NCBI GenBank assembly: GCA_023374045.1
Contig: CM041780.1
Span: 165,531,074-165,595,073 of the forward strand
Source: Limonium bicolor
Lineage: Eukaryota > Streptophyta > Magnoliopsida > Caryophyllales > Plumbaginaceae
Reading direction: 5' to 3'
DNA length: 64,000 nucleotides
In this document: positions 11,610 through 29,649 of the stretch, piece by piece
Layout: every line of letters begins with the position of its first letter
Position numbering within the stretch: position 1 is the first letter of the stretch
The notes under the pieces: generated by a model
Databases searched by the model: none
What the model was told of the DNA's origin: nothing
Seen by the model: only the letters and a program-made list of their open reading frames with translations
Program-made: the position numbers and the translations under genes

Positions 11610-14600
11610 TGTAACACCCCGACTACAAACAACACACTTAACAACACTTGCAGCGGAAATCATAACTCACAACATAACTTAACTCCTTGGTGTTACACGC
11701 CGTTAGCCACCCACGTGACTAACAAGGCTAACATACTTACATTGTACCGGTCTGATGGACCAAAAACCCCGAGCAACTACACATAATCCCGTTCCATGTC
11801 CAACAGTCATTATCCACTTACATTACAACTGTACCGAGTATTTACCAACTAACACCGATACATTTTCGGTCTTACTACACCTACAGCACATCCACAATTT
11901 ACATGACTACCCACATACAAATAACTACCCCCGTCCTACTCTCGAACGGCTTCCAGCTCCTTGTACCTGAAATAGAAAAGGAAGAAAAGGGTGGCCCCCA
12001 AGGGGCTCAGCACCTTTGCTGGTATGGTAATCCCGCAACCCGCATGCTACCGGGCCACGCACAACTAATTGTCGTCTTAGCATGCGATTGATTTTATTTA
12101 AACATACACAGCCACACACATACTTCATGCTTAAAAGCAAACATCCATTAGTAGGACACAAACACAAGATTAGCACACCGCAACATAACCATACACTTCA
12201 CTTGACAACATACACACCACTTAATTCCATTCTTCTTAGAGAACATAAACTTTACTTAGGGAGTGTCGGGGTGATATAAGCCCGAGCACAACATACATAC
12301 ATTTTCTTTACTTAGGTATGGCGGCCTCATATAGGACCGATCACACCTTGCACGATTTCCCCCTAGCTCCAATAGTGATGAGGTAGGTAAGCCTTGGTTA
12401 AGCTTGTGGGTGGTTGTAATTCAAGGAGGAAAAAACAACCGTAACATAACAAAGAGGGAGTCGAAGCGAACTTAGGCATCAACACCCTACCACAACATTA
12501 CACATGATTTCCCCCTACCCGATTGGAAGTTGGGTAGGTAACCTTTGGCTAAGCTAATGGGAGGTCAAAATCCAATGAAGGAAAACAACCCTAAACATAA
12601 CAGGATGGGAGTTAATTCACATATATACATTAACTCCAAACAACACGCGCGACCGGAACGACCGGATTTCTCACATAACATAACATATACATATTAGTTA
12701 AAGGTTCCTTTATGGAACTCATCACATACATACGTCACATAGTGTTACTAACTCTGTTAGACCAGAAGGGGAGTAACATCCCTTTTTAATAAACATGGAT
12801 AACTGTATCCGATAACAACAAACACACAAAACAAAGTTCACATACATCACACATAGTCACAACATACACAAACGCACGGATAGCCGAAGTTAGAACGTTC
12901 CCATGGGTTGGGACGTTTATCCGAATACCGATCTCTTATGTGAACCTAAGGTCGGTTAATTATTATTTAACACATAACTAGGGTTAAGCGGTATCGGAAT
13001 TAATTACGCCACAATAATGAATTACTATAAACTCATTTCATGCTTTATCTTGCAAGGTGGCAAACACACAGAAAAAACACATTGGCATACAAGCCGGTGT
13101 AATCCGATAGGACACAGGTTGCAAGAAAACCATACTTGTCACCGCGGTCCACTCTATTGTGTCCTCTTATATTCCCTGAATAATTCTCGGACAACTGGTA
13201 ACATCACAATTGTTTCCATTAACATCGGGGGGTAATACATTTTTTAACGACTAATGCGCCCATAGTTAAACCCGTCATCTCGGTATACTTAATGTTCTCA
13301 TACTCTCTACATACTTGATTACTTCTTACTTGTTTTCCTACTCATACACTACTTTCCTACCATTGGTGTCACATTAATGGTATATTACTAGGGTCCTTTA
13401 CTTATGTACTTACCTCATATGTACATACATATGATTACTATGTTACTATTATTATTATTTTTTTTTATTATTTTTTTTTTCAGTTCTGGGTCAGTCCGAC
13501 CCATGTCCGACCCAACCAACTGGGTCGGACCATTCCAGTAACTTTTACGTCTTTTAATCTCTCCCGTCCGACCCATTGTCCGACCCAACCATCTGGGTCG
13601 GACCATTCCAGAAGATTCACGGGCGACCAACAGAGGCCGTCCGACCCAACTGTGGGTCGGACCCCTGGGTCGGACGCCTCCAGAATCTGTCCAAAAATTG
13701 TCAAATCTTTCCCAAACTTCTCCCACAAGCCTCATAATGTGTTCTAACATCATTTGGCACATTTACCCTTCATACCACAACCATAAAACTCATTTTATAA
13801 CTCCATAAACACTTGCAATGTTTTCTCTTTAGTTCCTCTAAGTGGTGTTTCATAATTATGATAGCCACCATGCCAAAAGTGTTTCCTCACCATCATAACA
13901 ATCATCTCCAAAACCTCTTTTTTTCTTACTAACTAAGGATCCTTTTTCACATCTTACCTAAACATCATTTTCCTCCTTGTACATCAACATTCCTAAACCT
14001 TAAACACCTCAAAAACACTCATTTTCTACCAAATTTCGCATGACCTCCCCATAAACTTAACATATCCCAAACCATCAATTCACATCAATTACATTCCTAA
14101 TCTAGCCACACCCTTACAAGGTCCTAACAGCACATAACAAATCCTCAAATTCCATCAACAAACAACATAATCACCACAAACTCAATAAACCACTCTATAA
14201 ACACAACCTCAAAACATTTGGCTCTTAAGGCCCTCAATTCAACCATTAATTCACAAACTTCTCCAAAACTAATTAAACACATTCCAACACAGATTTCAAT
14301 CCACAATTTTGGGTTCATTAATTTGTTTACCCATCCCCAAACACAAACAATTTTAAACAAGGTTTAAGGTGGATTCCTTACCTTAATTTCACAAGTCTCC
14401 TTAATTCACCTCTTGCTCCTCATCTTCTCCAAAATCGGTTAAGAGGGTATAGAGTTTCCAACTCCATCCCAACATCCAAGAACACAAAAACATACTTAAT
14501 TAATCATCTAAACCCTTGGAATATCTCAGTTCAATAAAAGGGCTAGAACACAAGTTAGGGTTTACCTTTTTGAAGTTTTAAAGAGGGATTCTCTCCCTTG

Positions 14601-15683
14601 AATCAAGAAGGGGATTACTCCACCATTGAAGGATTAATTTGGAGCTCAAGAACAAAAGAGAGAAAACAAGGTATCAACAATGGTGAAAAATCGATTACAC
14701 CAGAGATGAGGGGAAAAATGACTTTTTCTTGGAAATCTTTACCTTAGAAGGAAGAGGAGACTCCAAGCTTCACATTGGTGCCATTTTCTCTTCAAATGGG
14801 GAAAACCCATGGAGGTCAACTTCATCCTTTTAAAATTTCGAAAAGAGGAGGATATAGAGGAAGATGAGAGGAAGAAGAATATGTGATTTGTTTTTGATTT
14901 GGAGCTCAAATGGAGCTTGGGCATGGCATTGAAGTTGGAGTAGCCATTGGAGGAAGGGGGAGAAAAATCGGTGGCTTTAGGAAGAAGAGGGATCCGGCTG
15001 GGAAGAAAGAGAGAGAGGAAAGAGAAAAGGAAAGAGAGAAATGAGAGGAGAGAGAGGGAGAGAGGGGTATTAGTGTGTCCCTCTTTTTTTTGCTTTTTGA
15101 CTTAATTAATTTGTTCACTAGCCTTGTGTGAGTGGGCTGTCTACTTTAATAAAACCGGCCCACTACTGTAAACACGCTGGAGCGTTTTTCGTCTTTTAAC
15201 AGGAAACGCTCGTTTATTTACCCGGTTTAGCACTATTCACTAACCGGGACCGTTTTCTGGAATTCTCTCAATCCTTTAATTTTAATGGTTATTAAACTCC
15301 CATTAAAGTTTAATATAGTTACATAATCAACTATTATTTTTACGGGGCCATTTAACTGTTTAAAGTCACGTTTTCGGGTTTCCTCGAAAAACGCGCTCCA
15401 AGACTCCGTTAGCGTTTAAACGCATTGTTTGGATCCGTTTTCTTCCGGATTTTTCCCACAGTTCTTAGTGTGTAATTAATATATAAAAAATATATTTATA
15501 GCCCTAACGAAGGTTATGTACCCCCTAGAATAATTAAATACGCGTTTTCACGTTTTGTGACTTTTACGCATTTTCTTTTTCTTTTTGGTTTTTATTTCTT
15601 CACCAATGATCTTAAGGACTTAATTAGCCCTAGAGAATTATAATTACACAATAATTAAACACATTAAGGTTTGGGGTATTTCA
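11610..15683 (-). repeat. Element A LTR (5' LTR in element orientation)
   Basis: This 4074-bp copy matches 2367-6407 and includes the palindromic array at 13486-13684. The right border TTTCA is followed at once by the target duplication ACAAG. Small indels relative to the other copy are spread throughout. Confidence 0.9.
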
Positions 15684-15688
15684 ACAAG

Positions 15689-17788
15689 TGTGAAAAAAAA
15701 CCTTGGGTTATATTTTACCACAAGGTTTTTGGTGTTATAAAATTTAATACCTACAACATATTATAAGTTATGGGGTCACAATGTGGTTAATAAGAATTAT
15801 ACGGTAAAGGGATTCAAGTGTAACACATGTGTATACTATTTTCGGTATACATAACAACTACCGAAACCATATGTTATAAGTCTAAAGTTATATAAAGTAT
15901 TATACTATATAGCATCATGAAATGAATGTAACACAAATGATATTATGTGGTCAAGAATATAGTTATTCAAACTGTTATGCTAAACGCATACATATATAGA
16001 TAAACACGTATCAAGAAATAAAGTTATACACTATAGTTACAACGACATAAAATACTAAGGTTAGTATAAGACCTTGGTTTGATAAATAAATAACCCGAAT
16101 GAAGTATCATAAGTGTACAACGTAAGGTTTCATACTCTATCGTAAACCGAAGAGTATTAACTCACATGACGTGTAAGGGGTTTCAAAATAATGGTACTTT
16201 AACTAGTAACGATCGAAAAATCTGGGGGCATAGTACTAGGATTTCAAACGTTATTCGGAAATACCGAATTGTACTATCATGTGGATTGACGCTTAGCGTT
16301 CCTTGTATTTCTAGATCGCACTTCCAACGTACGCGCTCTAAAGCTCTAGTGGTCTGCACTGCACGAATCTAGACACGGTGTACGGTATGTAAAGGAGTTT
16401 GATCCGAGTGTCCTGAGGAATTCTTCGGGCTCGGATTTGTTGATAACATGTATGATTATGTGTGAGGATATGTGTTTACTGATTACCTATTATGCACGAC
16501 GAATAATACTATGTCGACTATAGATCGGCTTATATAAAAACTACATATACGAGTTGTGTGACTGTGATTACCGTTGCCTGACTTAATACACTAAGTATTA
16601 CAAGTATGTAGTTATAACCTAAGTAAGACACTTAGGAACGGGACACGACATTGTCGGTCCCTAGAGCTTCGACTCAAACATAAATACTACCTAGAATCAT
16701 TCTAGGCATGCGTAAGACCCATAGGGAAGCCAACAAATAAGTGATGTTCTCCATGTTTAAAACTGTAACTGAATTACTAACTAACGAAGCTAACAGTGGA
16801 GTGTGAATGGAAGTGATGTGAACATTAATCCAGACAGTCATGGCTGCTGGTCGCGCGTAGAGATCTCTTGGGTTAACCTGTGTCGGGTTTTCCCTAGTTA
16901 ATCCTGAACGAACCTAGATAGATCGTCAGGCAGAGTGTGCTACCGTTGGCACCAGGCCCTTGGCCACCTAAATGGACGCCTTTACAAAGGCAAAGTGAAA
17001 TAGCCCAGAGTCTTCAGATGATCAGGGCAGTGAGCACCTTGTGTGTACGTGGGACTACTGTCCAAGTGAATATGTTCGGGTTGTCCTAACTGACACCCGA
17101 CAGTGCTAACCAATCAAGTTATGTGAGGGCCCGGGGGACCGAGCGTTGTGATATGTGATGATGTAAAAATTAAGAACAAACATGTGACTTATCGATGTTA
17201 TTGTATTATACGATGTGCTGCTGTTCTCTGTATACTTGTGATGATTGTTACATGCTTAGTTATGTTTTTACAGTTTCCTGCTATACTCTGTAAACCGATG
17301 TTGCATGTAACGAACCTAATAAAAAGACGGTTAATATGACCTAATTGACCATTAGGGTCCAGACTCGGCATACTCAGCGTTTATCGCTGAGCCTTATGGC
17401 TTTATGCAGGTTGATGATGACGAACGAAGCCGGAGTGCGGGGCCGGGTAGTTAGGATGTTGTGGATTTTGGATTTACCGAACGTACCTTGTTATGTATTA
17501 AGTTGCTTCATTGAAATTGGTTGTAAGCCTTGGAGTATGTCTAGACGCTCACTGTAGTTGTGCTTTTGAGACTTAGATAGACATGTAGGCGGTATCTCGT
17601 TATCACCGCGGATTGTATTATTATGTTTTCATTTAGTTAAGTTGTTGTATTGCTACATCACTCGTATGGGCGAGGGATGGCAAGTAACACCCATGTGAGT
17701 TTATTACTGTCATTTCTTCTGCTGTGAGACGCCTTTATTTTCTGTTCTCGTGAGTGATTATAACGTCATGATTGAGAGGGGTGTTACA
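15689..17788 (+). repeat. Right part of interrupted LTR (element G)
   Basis: The stretch carries no convincing gene and ends GAGAGGGGTGTTACA, the plus-strand version of the LTR end seen inverted in A-E. It contains ACTCGTATGGGCGAG near 17663-17677, whose complement also occurs near the start of the element E LTR (about 63680). This suggests G and E are related and oppositely oriented. Whether G is a solo LTR or part of a full element cannot be seen. Confidence 0.5.
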
Positions 17789-18353
17789 GTATGCTCTGTT
17801 TACAAATGAATTGAAAACTAAGCAGACAAGATTTACCGTTGCTTAACATTGTTTGACCTTCTTACAGGATTTTTGCTCTTTAATCATCATCCTTGCGGAT
17901 TTGTTAGTCTGATGAAGTTTTGATTTTATCTGTAAAGTACTCTCGTGGATAGGTTAACCAGTAATCAATCATCCAAACTTCTGGTATTGATCGGTGAATG
18001 GTATTTAGGCCAAGTATGGCATGAGTGCTGACTTTGCACACATACATCCGTGAGAATCTTAAATTTGTTTTCCAATAGCTTGTAACACACATGATGTCGT
18101 TCTCTACATTGTACTGTATAAATTTCTTGGTGGCACCAGGATATTTTCTTTTTGCTTCAGACGTAAAGAGAAACGGGTAACAAATTCTCTTTTTGCAATG
18201 CATAATGCTTCTCTTCACCATGTGCTGAGTGATGAAAGTTTTCTGTCTTGTGATCAAATTGGAAGGAATCTTATCACTGTTCTGACTGACGAATGTTCAT
18301 GAGTGGATGATATCATTAATTTTTATGATTTACAAATAATGCTTTTGATGCAG
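17789..18353 (+). other. Intron-like sequence upstream of CCZ1 exons
   Basis: This lies between the LTR end and the first CCZ1 exon and finishes with a normal acceptor (TTGATGCAG). It contains an unrecognised 117-codon minus frame (17904-18257). The 5' CCZ1 exons are absent, so it is either the rest of an intron broken by the LTR or part of a captured fragment. Confidence 0.4.
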
Positions 18354-18783
18354 GATGTTCACTCCTGATGCAGCTTGCGAAGTCATTGAAGCTGAGAGGC
18401 ACTCTCATGTTTTCTATCAAGCAGAACCTGAAATTTGGATGGTGATGGTATGATGTATTCATGTTCTATTTAATGATCTTTTCTTCCGACTTCTGACAGT
18501 CTATTTGTTCTGAGCAGTGAATGAAGTTTTGGCAAAACAAAATATTTTTAATTGGTTGTTAGTGTGCTGAAGAATTTTCCTGTCTGTTTTGTCCTGTTTC
18601 AGGTTGTGGAAAAGAATAATTTGGAGGCGATATGGCGTGTTGAGGCATTACAAAGCATTCTAAAGGAAGTTCATTCAATATTTGTAATCTTAAATGGATC
18701 TTTCAGGACAATACTCAATGAAGAACCTATAGGTGATCAACTTCGTTCAGATCTCTACTTGTTTATTACAGACTATCTATGTG
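18354..18783 (+). pseudogene. CCZ1: CCZ1 vacuolar fusion protein, two internal exons only
   Basis: Exon 18354-18447 encodes a segment with DAACEVIEAERHSHVFY and EIWMVM. Exon 18603-18783 encodes VEKNN, then WRVEAL, LKEVHSIF, GSFRTIL and FITDYLC. Both match the N-terminal longin-type part of plant CCZ1, the MON1 partner that activates RAB7 (RABG3) on late endosomes. The exons have proper GT-AG borders: acceptor TGCAG at 18353, donor GTATGA at 18448, acceptor TTTCAG at 18602, donor GTAAGA at 18784. I cannot find the first exon upstream or the next CCZ1 exons downstream to 20130. It is therefore a gene fragment, either a remnant of a broken gene or a piece carried by the CACTA element ending at 20388. 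No frame defect is visible within the two exons. Confidence 0.75.
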
Positions 18784-20130
18784 GTAAGAGTACTCCATTT
18801 CTCAGAAATTATCATGTTATGGATTTTTGTGTTTTTGTTTGTCTATGATTTTAAAAAATTTCATTGTAAGTTACTAATTGCCAGCATACCTGAAACGGTA
18901 TCCTTTGGATTTCTATTGCTAGGGTAATGCTGAAGCTCCTATGTCATTCTACGTTGGCTTTCTGCTTGTGGAAATACTGTCAAAGTTCTGAAGTCGCATC
19001 AGCCATCAGGTAATATACTCGAACTTTCATCTTGATCTCTCTGGCGATGGGGATGGTGAACAAGGAACATATATACTCATTTATTCTCTATTTCTCTTCT
19101 TGTGTGTCTGCGCCTCATCACCAGATTGAAGACTGGTTGAATTTGAATGCAAGCTGACCACCAGATTGAAAGACGCCTGATTTTTGAGCATCCTGAACCA
19201 GTAATTTACTCGAATTTACATCTCTCCGGCAATGGCAAACATGGAACATATATGCTCAATTGTTCATTCTCTTCTTGTGTTGTGTGTCTGCGCCTGTTTA
19301 ACTAATTGATATGCTTGCTAGTTCATGCTGCTTGAGAAGATATTGGCGACTGATTACTCTCTTTATTGTATCTATCATACTTGAATTCATTCTCACTCAT
19401 AAGAAGCTACTGTTGATACTTAGTTGTAGACATTATAATGGTTTTTTCATATTAGTTGCTGCATAGTTAGTGTTTTGATTCTTTGGAGTCAGATTTTTCA
19501 GATTTATCAGCTGCTGCATATTTAGTGTTTTGATATGTGGAATCAGATTTTTCATCGGTTGTGAATCAGATTTTTCAGAGGGAAAATGTCTGGAAGTATG
19601 AGAAGCTGAGGAGTATGAGAAGTCGAGGAGTATAAGAGTTGGAAGTTTCAGTTGTTGTTGCTACTGCTGCCCATATCTTCTCTTCTTCCTTCTTTTTCTG
19701 TTTATCCTTCCTCTTTGGTGGTCTAATGATACTGTTTTTTAAGATAGTTCATGTTTAGTTTCTGAGAATTGTAATATACATGATTCATGAATGAGCAGAT
19801 CAATGTCTCGACAAAATGATGATGGTGATTACATTGTCTTGAAAATTATGCACACAATCATCATCATCTGAATCATTTTTTTTTCTGTCATTGATCTAGT
19901 TATATGTATGGTTGTGTTTAATTATATCCTGCAGTAGCTATTTCTCTTTTTTTTCTGTTTTCTTTAGAAAAATCAATCATACACAGCTAAAAAAACTGGG
20001 CATGTGTTTAGTTATGATTGTATTAAGTTTTTATTTTCATATAATAAATCACACCAATTTCACCCTATTATGTGGAATTGACTATAGGTGAAAACAAATA
20101 AAAAAATATTTTTTTTTTAAAAAAAACATG
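18784..20130 (+). other. Sequence between CCZ1 exons and CACTA end, with a local duplication
   Basis: No further exon is recognised. An imperfect direct duplication of about 190-bp period is visible. The block at about 19010-19108, running from TAATATACTCGAA to TGTGTCTGCGCCT, recurs at about 19201-19293 from TAATTTACTCGAA to the same end. Poly-T/poly-A tracts occur at 20100-20128. Confidence 0.5.
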
Positions 20131-20388
20131 ATTAGCGACGGATTAGCGACGAAAATTCCGTCGCTAAACTGTGGTATATAGAGTGCAAAAATCCGTCGCT
20201 AATTTGCGACGGACTTATTCCATCTCAATTCCGTCGCTAAAATATAATTAGCGACGTACCGTTCCGTCGCTAATCCGTCGCTAATTAGCGACGGACGACG
20301 TTCTCCGACGCGAATTTGGATTAGCGACGCTTTAGCGACGGATTAGAGACGGAATTGTCCGTCGCTAATACCGTGTTTTCTAGTAGTG
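20131..20388 (-). mobile_element. CACTA (En/Spm-type) transposon end with subterminal repeats
   Basis: The plus strand ends CCGTGTTTTCTAGTAGTG, the reverse complement of the terminus CACTACTAGAAAACACGG. Inside it are about ten direct and inverted copies of TTAGCGACGGA / TCCGTCGCTAA, the usual subterminal transposase-binding layout of CACTA elements. The other terminus is not found in the window, so only one end is supported. It may lie left of element G or be lost. Confidence 0.8.
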
Positions 20389-21014
20389 GTTTTAAATATA
20401 GAAGATTTGTACAATCAAATAAATTGCAGTAGATTAGATTTTAACTAGATTGTTGTAAAAATTACCTAAATGATTTAGTTTATCAATATAAGTTGTTTTT
20501 AACTAGTAAAAAATATTTAATAATTAATATTTTTCAAAGAGCTTGTATTATATAACGTTCAATAAAATAAATTACATAATCTATTGCTCTTCCTTTCTTT
20601 CTCACATGGTCCACAACCACCATTGGATCACTATTTTATTAACACTTATTTTCGTCAATGAACATTGTGATGTTAGTGATTAACATATACTAGTTGATGA
20701 TTTTGTTGCAGAGAATGTTAGCTAGAAAAGTTATTATTTTAAGTGATTATTTAATAATATGTATATTTTCTTTAGTTTTGATGTCTAATTTATTTGTATT
20801 GTGTATTTTCTATTAAAAATTATTTTATAGAGGGCCCATTTTAAACATTTAGCATAGGCCTCATAAAATTTGTTTTTGTTATCACAGCTCATACACCGGT
20901 TTGTATTAAAAAAACAAAAAACAAAAAACTTATAGACTGGTTTGTTTTAAAAAAAACAATCATAGTAGACTGGTAATGTTATTAACAACCATCGCCATCC
21001 TCATGTTTTTTTGG
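20389..21014. other. AT-rich intergenic sequence
   Basis: No gene, terminal repeat or structured element recognised. Confidence 0.5.
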
Positions 21015-22222
21015 AATTTCAAGAAATGTCACTAAAAAAAGAAAGTCACAAAATGCACTATAATTTTACAAATCCATGAAATGCCAATATGTCATTGACC
21101 AGATTCAAAAAAGATAGATACCCTTACTAGTTAACAAGTACTTTTAAAGTTCACAATATGCCCCTAAGTGTTAAAATTTTACTAAAATTCACAAAAAATT
21201 CAAAAACTATGAAAATATAGATAATTTTAAATAATATTTTAAAATATAAAAATTATAAAAATAAAATTAAAAGATATATTAAAATACAATAAAACATTGA
21301 AAAATATATATTTCTTAGATTTTTTTCAAAATTATTTAGTACCATAGAAAAGAATATAGAGTTTTAAACACATGATTTATAATATTTTTTCTACATATTT
21401 AGACCAATATAGTCACCATAATTTATACCAATTAATTACCATAATTTTTAGCATGCATTTTAAAATTATTTTTTCTCTCAATTTAAATTATTTATTAAAA
21501 ACTATGTTAATTTTTAATTCAAATTTGGAATTTTTTAAAATTTATATTCTATTTTGCAGATGACTTTATGTCATAATATAATTTTTTTCAAATAATGACT
21601 AGTACAATTTTTCTACCAGCACCATAACTTGTACCAATTAATTGCCATAATTTGTACCATACATTTTTTTTTAAAAAAATTCAATTAAATTATTTATTCG
21701 AAATAAATTATATCATGTCATTAAGTTATCTACAAAATATAATATAATATAAAAAATGATTTCCCAAATTTTAATTAAAATTGATTTTTTAATAAATAAT
21801 TTAAATTGATAGATTTTTTAATTGTATGGTAATTAATTGGTATACATTATAGTGCTATATTGGTCTAAATTTGTAAAAAATTAGTATAGATTATGTGTTT
21901 AAAACTCTATATTCTTTTGTATGGTACTAAATAATTTTTTTAAAAATCTAACAAATATTTACTTTTTGCATGTTTTATGATATTTTAATTTTTTATAATA
22001 TTTTAAATATTTTCTATAGTTATCTATAATTTTATAGTATTTTGAATTTTTTTGTGAATTTTAGTGAATTTTTTAACACTTCATATGAACTTTAAAGATA
22101 CTTTGTTAACTAGTAGGTATTTTTGTCTTTTTTACTTCTGGTAAATGGCATAGTGGCATTTCATGAACTTTTACAAAAATATAGTGCATTTCGTGACTTT
22201 TTTTAGTGGCATTTCATGAATT
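21015..22222. mobile_element. 1.2-kb foldback (long inverted-repeat) element
   Basis: The left arm from 21015 (AAATGTCACTAAAAAAAG, then AAAATGCACTATA, CATGAAATGCCA) is matched in reverse complement by the right arm ending at 22222 (CTTTTTTTAGTGGCATTTC). Pairing can be followed inward through the TAGTACCATA and TAGACCAATATAG motifs and their complements (about 21340-21410 and 21865-21930). The arms are about 550 bp with a short AT-rich centre, and no transposase is encoded. Such structures are usually non-autonomous Mutator-like or foldback elements; the class is not determined. Confidence 0.8.
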
Positions 22223-23222
22223 AACAAAAAATATAGGTTGTTTCGCCTACAGCATATATGCAAGCATATATGTTGTGGCATATGTTACTTTAGTCTCATT
22301 TATTTGTTTTGTTGTTTGGTTAAAAGAGCATAAATGTCAGCATAAATGCCCCAAACATATGCTGCTTTTTTTGTTTCCGTGCTTTCACTTCCGGTTCTTT
22401 TCTCCCTTCGCAATGCAATTACTATGACTATTGATTAAAAAAGTTAGTTATCTTATGACATTTTTTACAAATTACTTTATTTTTACAAATTACACAATGT
22501 TTCAAATAGTTTATAAAAATAGTACTACTTCTCTTAGCCAAATTTTAAAAAAATCACATTAATAATACTAATTTAAAATATATTATTTATAATACCAATA
22601 ATAAAATAAAAAAACCAACAAATATACACACTTGTTGATATATGAATTAAAACATTAAAAAGGTATATAAAAAATATAATGTATACAAATTTATTAACAT
22701 ACAAAGTTACAAAAATATATTATATTATTAAAAGTTACAATTTCACTAATAAATTCACTCAAATTATCAGAAAATTTCGAACTCTTGTTCTCTTTTTTTT
22801 TTACACTTTTATATTTGTAAGAATTATAAAATTATAGAAAATAACAATATATTGTTTAGAAATTGCAATTTTTACTTAAATAATTAAAATTGAAATTTAT
22901 TGGTTATATAAATATTTTTATTTTTGGTTTCTTGAGTTTTTATTGTAAATTAAATACTCATAGTAATATATTGTTACAACAGCTTTTAAAAATAGCTACA
23001 ATATACTAGCACAAAACTTTCAACAAATATATCAGTGTAAAACAGTTACCCAAATATACTGCAAATATGTGCCAAAACAGCCATGAGCCATAATGGCATT
23101 TCATAAAAATTTCTCCTTTTTGTAAAAAATTAAACCGTCCCAATGTCAAACAGAAGCAAAATGGGAAAGAAAGACAACCTGGTCAAATTCGAGTTGCAGT
23201 TGGCGGTTTCTCGTCTTCTTCG
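22223..23222. other. AT-rich upstream region of RABH1
   Basis: No gene recognised. The last 150 bases lose the extreme AT bias and lead into the RABH1 promoter. Confidence 0.5.
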
Positions 23223-23230
23223 TATATAAA
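23223..23230 (+). promoter_or_regulatory. Putative TATA box of RABH1
   Basis: TATATAAA lies 142 bp upstream of the start codon, followed by a CT-rich leader (CTTTCTTCTCC, CCTCTCTCTC) typical of plant 5' untranslated regions. Transcription would be expected to start near 23255. Confidence 0.55.
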
Positions 23231-23365
23231 GGTATCTAGATGAAACACTCTTTCTTCTCCATACCACAGCGATTTAGATTTATTCCTATCTCTTTCATTC
23301 ACTTTTGCTTCCTCTCTCTCTTAATTTTTAAAGCGCCGAGAGAGGGATTCTTTTTAAACAGATAA

Positions 23366-28680
<5,315 letters not shown>

Positions 28681-29376
28681 TATTGTTCATACAATTTGAG
28701 GTGAAGAACTTGGTTAAGAAGCCCTTTTGGAATCACTTATATTGGCATGAGGTAGAAATGAAAAAAAGGTATTTGTAATACAAGTAAAAGGTATACAATA
28801 GGAATCATTCTAGCATGCACATTTTAGTCCAATGAGACCACATAGAGAAAGATCACTTATCTTGAGTCAGCAACAAATGAAGGATCAAACTTGTCATTAT
28901 TAGATACATTTTTTATGGTTACGGCAGAACCTTTGGTTCTAGATGCTCTTCACCCCTTTCCATTACCGACCAAGTCACCGGGGCTTGGTTGTGGTTATTG
29001 GATTCATGTTTTGGAATAGCACATTTTGTAATTCATTGTTTTTGCAGTTACAGGGTAGTTATTTGTTTTAAATTAATGAACTCGTATTATATGTGGAGAT
29101 AAATTATTGAACTGTTTCTCGTAGATTTTTACTGTTTACCTTTCTCTGGAGGGATCAAGAGCTAGCTGTGTGAATCATCATCAAGTTCGTCCTTTTGCAC
29201 TGTATCACTCGATTAGTTTTTCTTCGTACACCAGAGTGGGAGTAAAATGATGCTCTTCAATCCTAGCTGATTACATATGTAGTTGAATCTTGATTTCATA
29301 CTACTCATCCTTTTGCAGTGTAACACTAGATCAACTTTTTTTTTATAATTATGGCAATTGCCTTATTATTAAGCAT
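28681..29376 (+). other. RABH1 3' untranslated and downstream sequence
   Basis: No further gene is seen. The AT-rich sequence after the TAA contains plausible polyadenylation context, but I cannot assign the site. Confidence 0.4.
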
Positions 29377-29645
29377 AGCCCCATTCTTTTGTCCAGCATT
29401 CAGCTGGTTTATATATTATCAACTCGATTGATCAGTTCAACTCATTCTTTTAAAATCAGCTATCAGTCAATATCAGCTATCAGCCAGTAGCTTCTTAAAC
29501 TCAAATTGTCTCTAATGTTCACCTGGTTTAACATATTTGACTGGGTTGACCAGCTCAGCTCATTCTTTTAAAATCAGCTATCAGTCAATATCAATTAGTA
29601 TCAGCTGTTAGCTAGCAACTCAAAATATGCAAAAGAATGGGGCTT
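29377..29645. mobile_element. Short MITE-like element with 15-bp terminal inverted repeats
   Basis: AGCCCCATTCTTTTG at 29377-29391 is matched in reverse complement by CAAAAGAATGGGGCT at 29630-29644. The interior carries a direct duplication of CTCATTCTTTTAAAATCAGC with following AGTCAATATCA. The target duplication is unclear, so the superfamily is not assigned. Confidence 0.6.
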
Positions 29646-29649
29646 AAAA

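Larger units (their letters stand above)
2367..15683 (-). mobile_element. Element A: 13.3-kb non-coding LTR retrotransposon (Ty3/gypsy-type), minus strand
   Basis: Two near-identical 4.0-kb LTRs (2367-6407 and 11610-15683) start TGTAACACC and end GGGGTATTTCA on the plus strand. They are flanked by a perfect 5-bp target duplication, ACAAG, at 2362-2366 and 15684-15688. The primer-binding site lies inside the high-coordinate LTR and the polypurine tract beside the low-coordinate LTR, so the element reads on the minus strand. The 5.2-kb interior shows no gag, protease, RT, RNase H or integrase motif in any frame that I could recognise. It therefore looks like a non-autonomous, LARD-like element that shares terminal signals with the coding elements B and C. 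The intact target duplication shows a single simple insertion; many small indels between the LTRs suggest it is not very recent. Confidence 0.88.

Noticed and set aside
17904..18257. 117-codon minus-strand frame upstream of the CCZ1 exons
   Set aside because: No family recognised and no supporting context; an antisense intron shadow is as likely.
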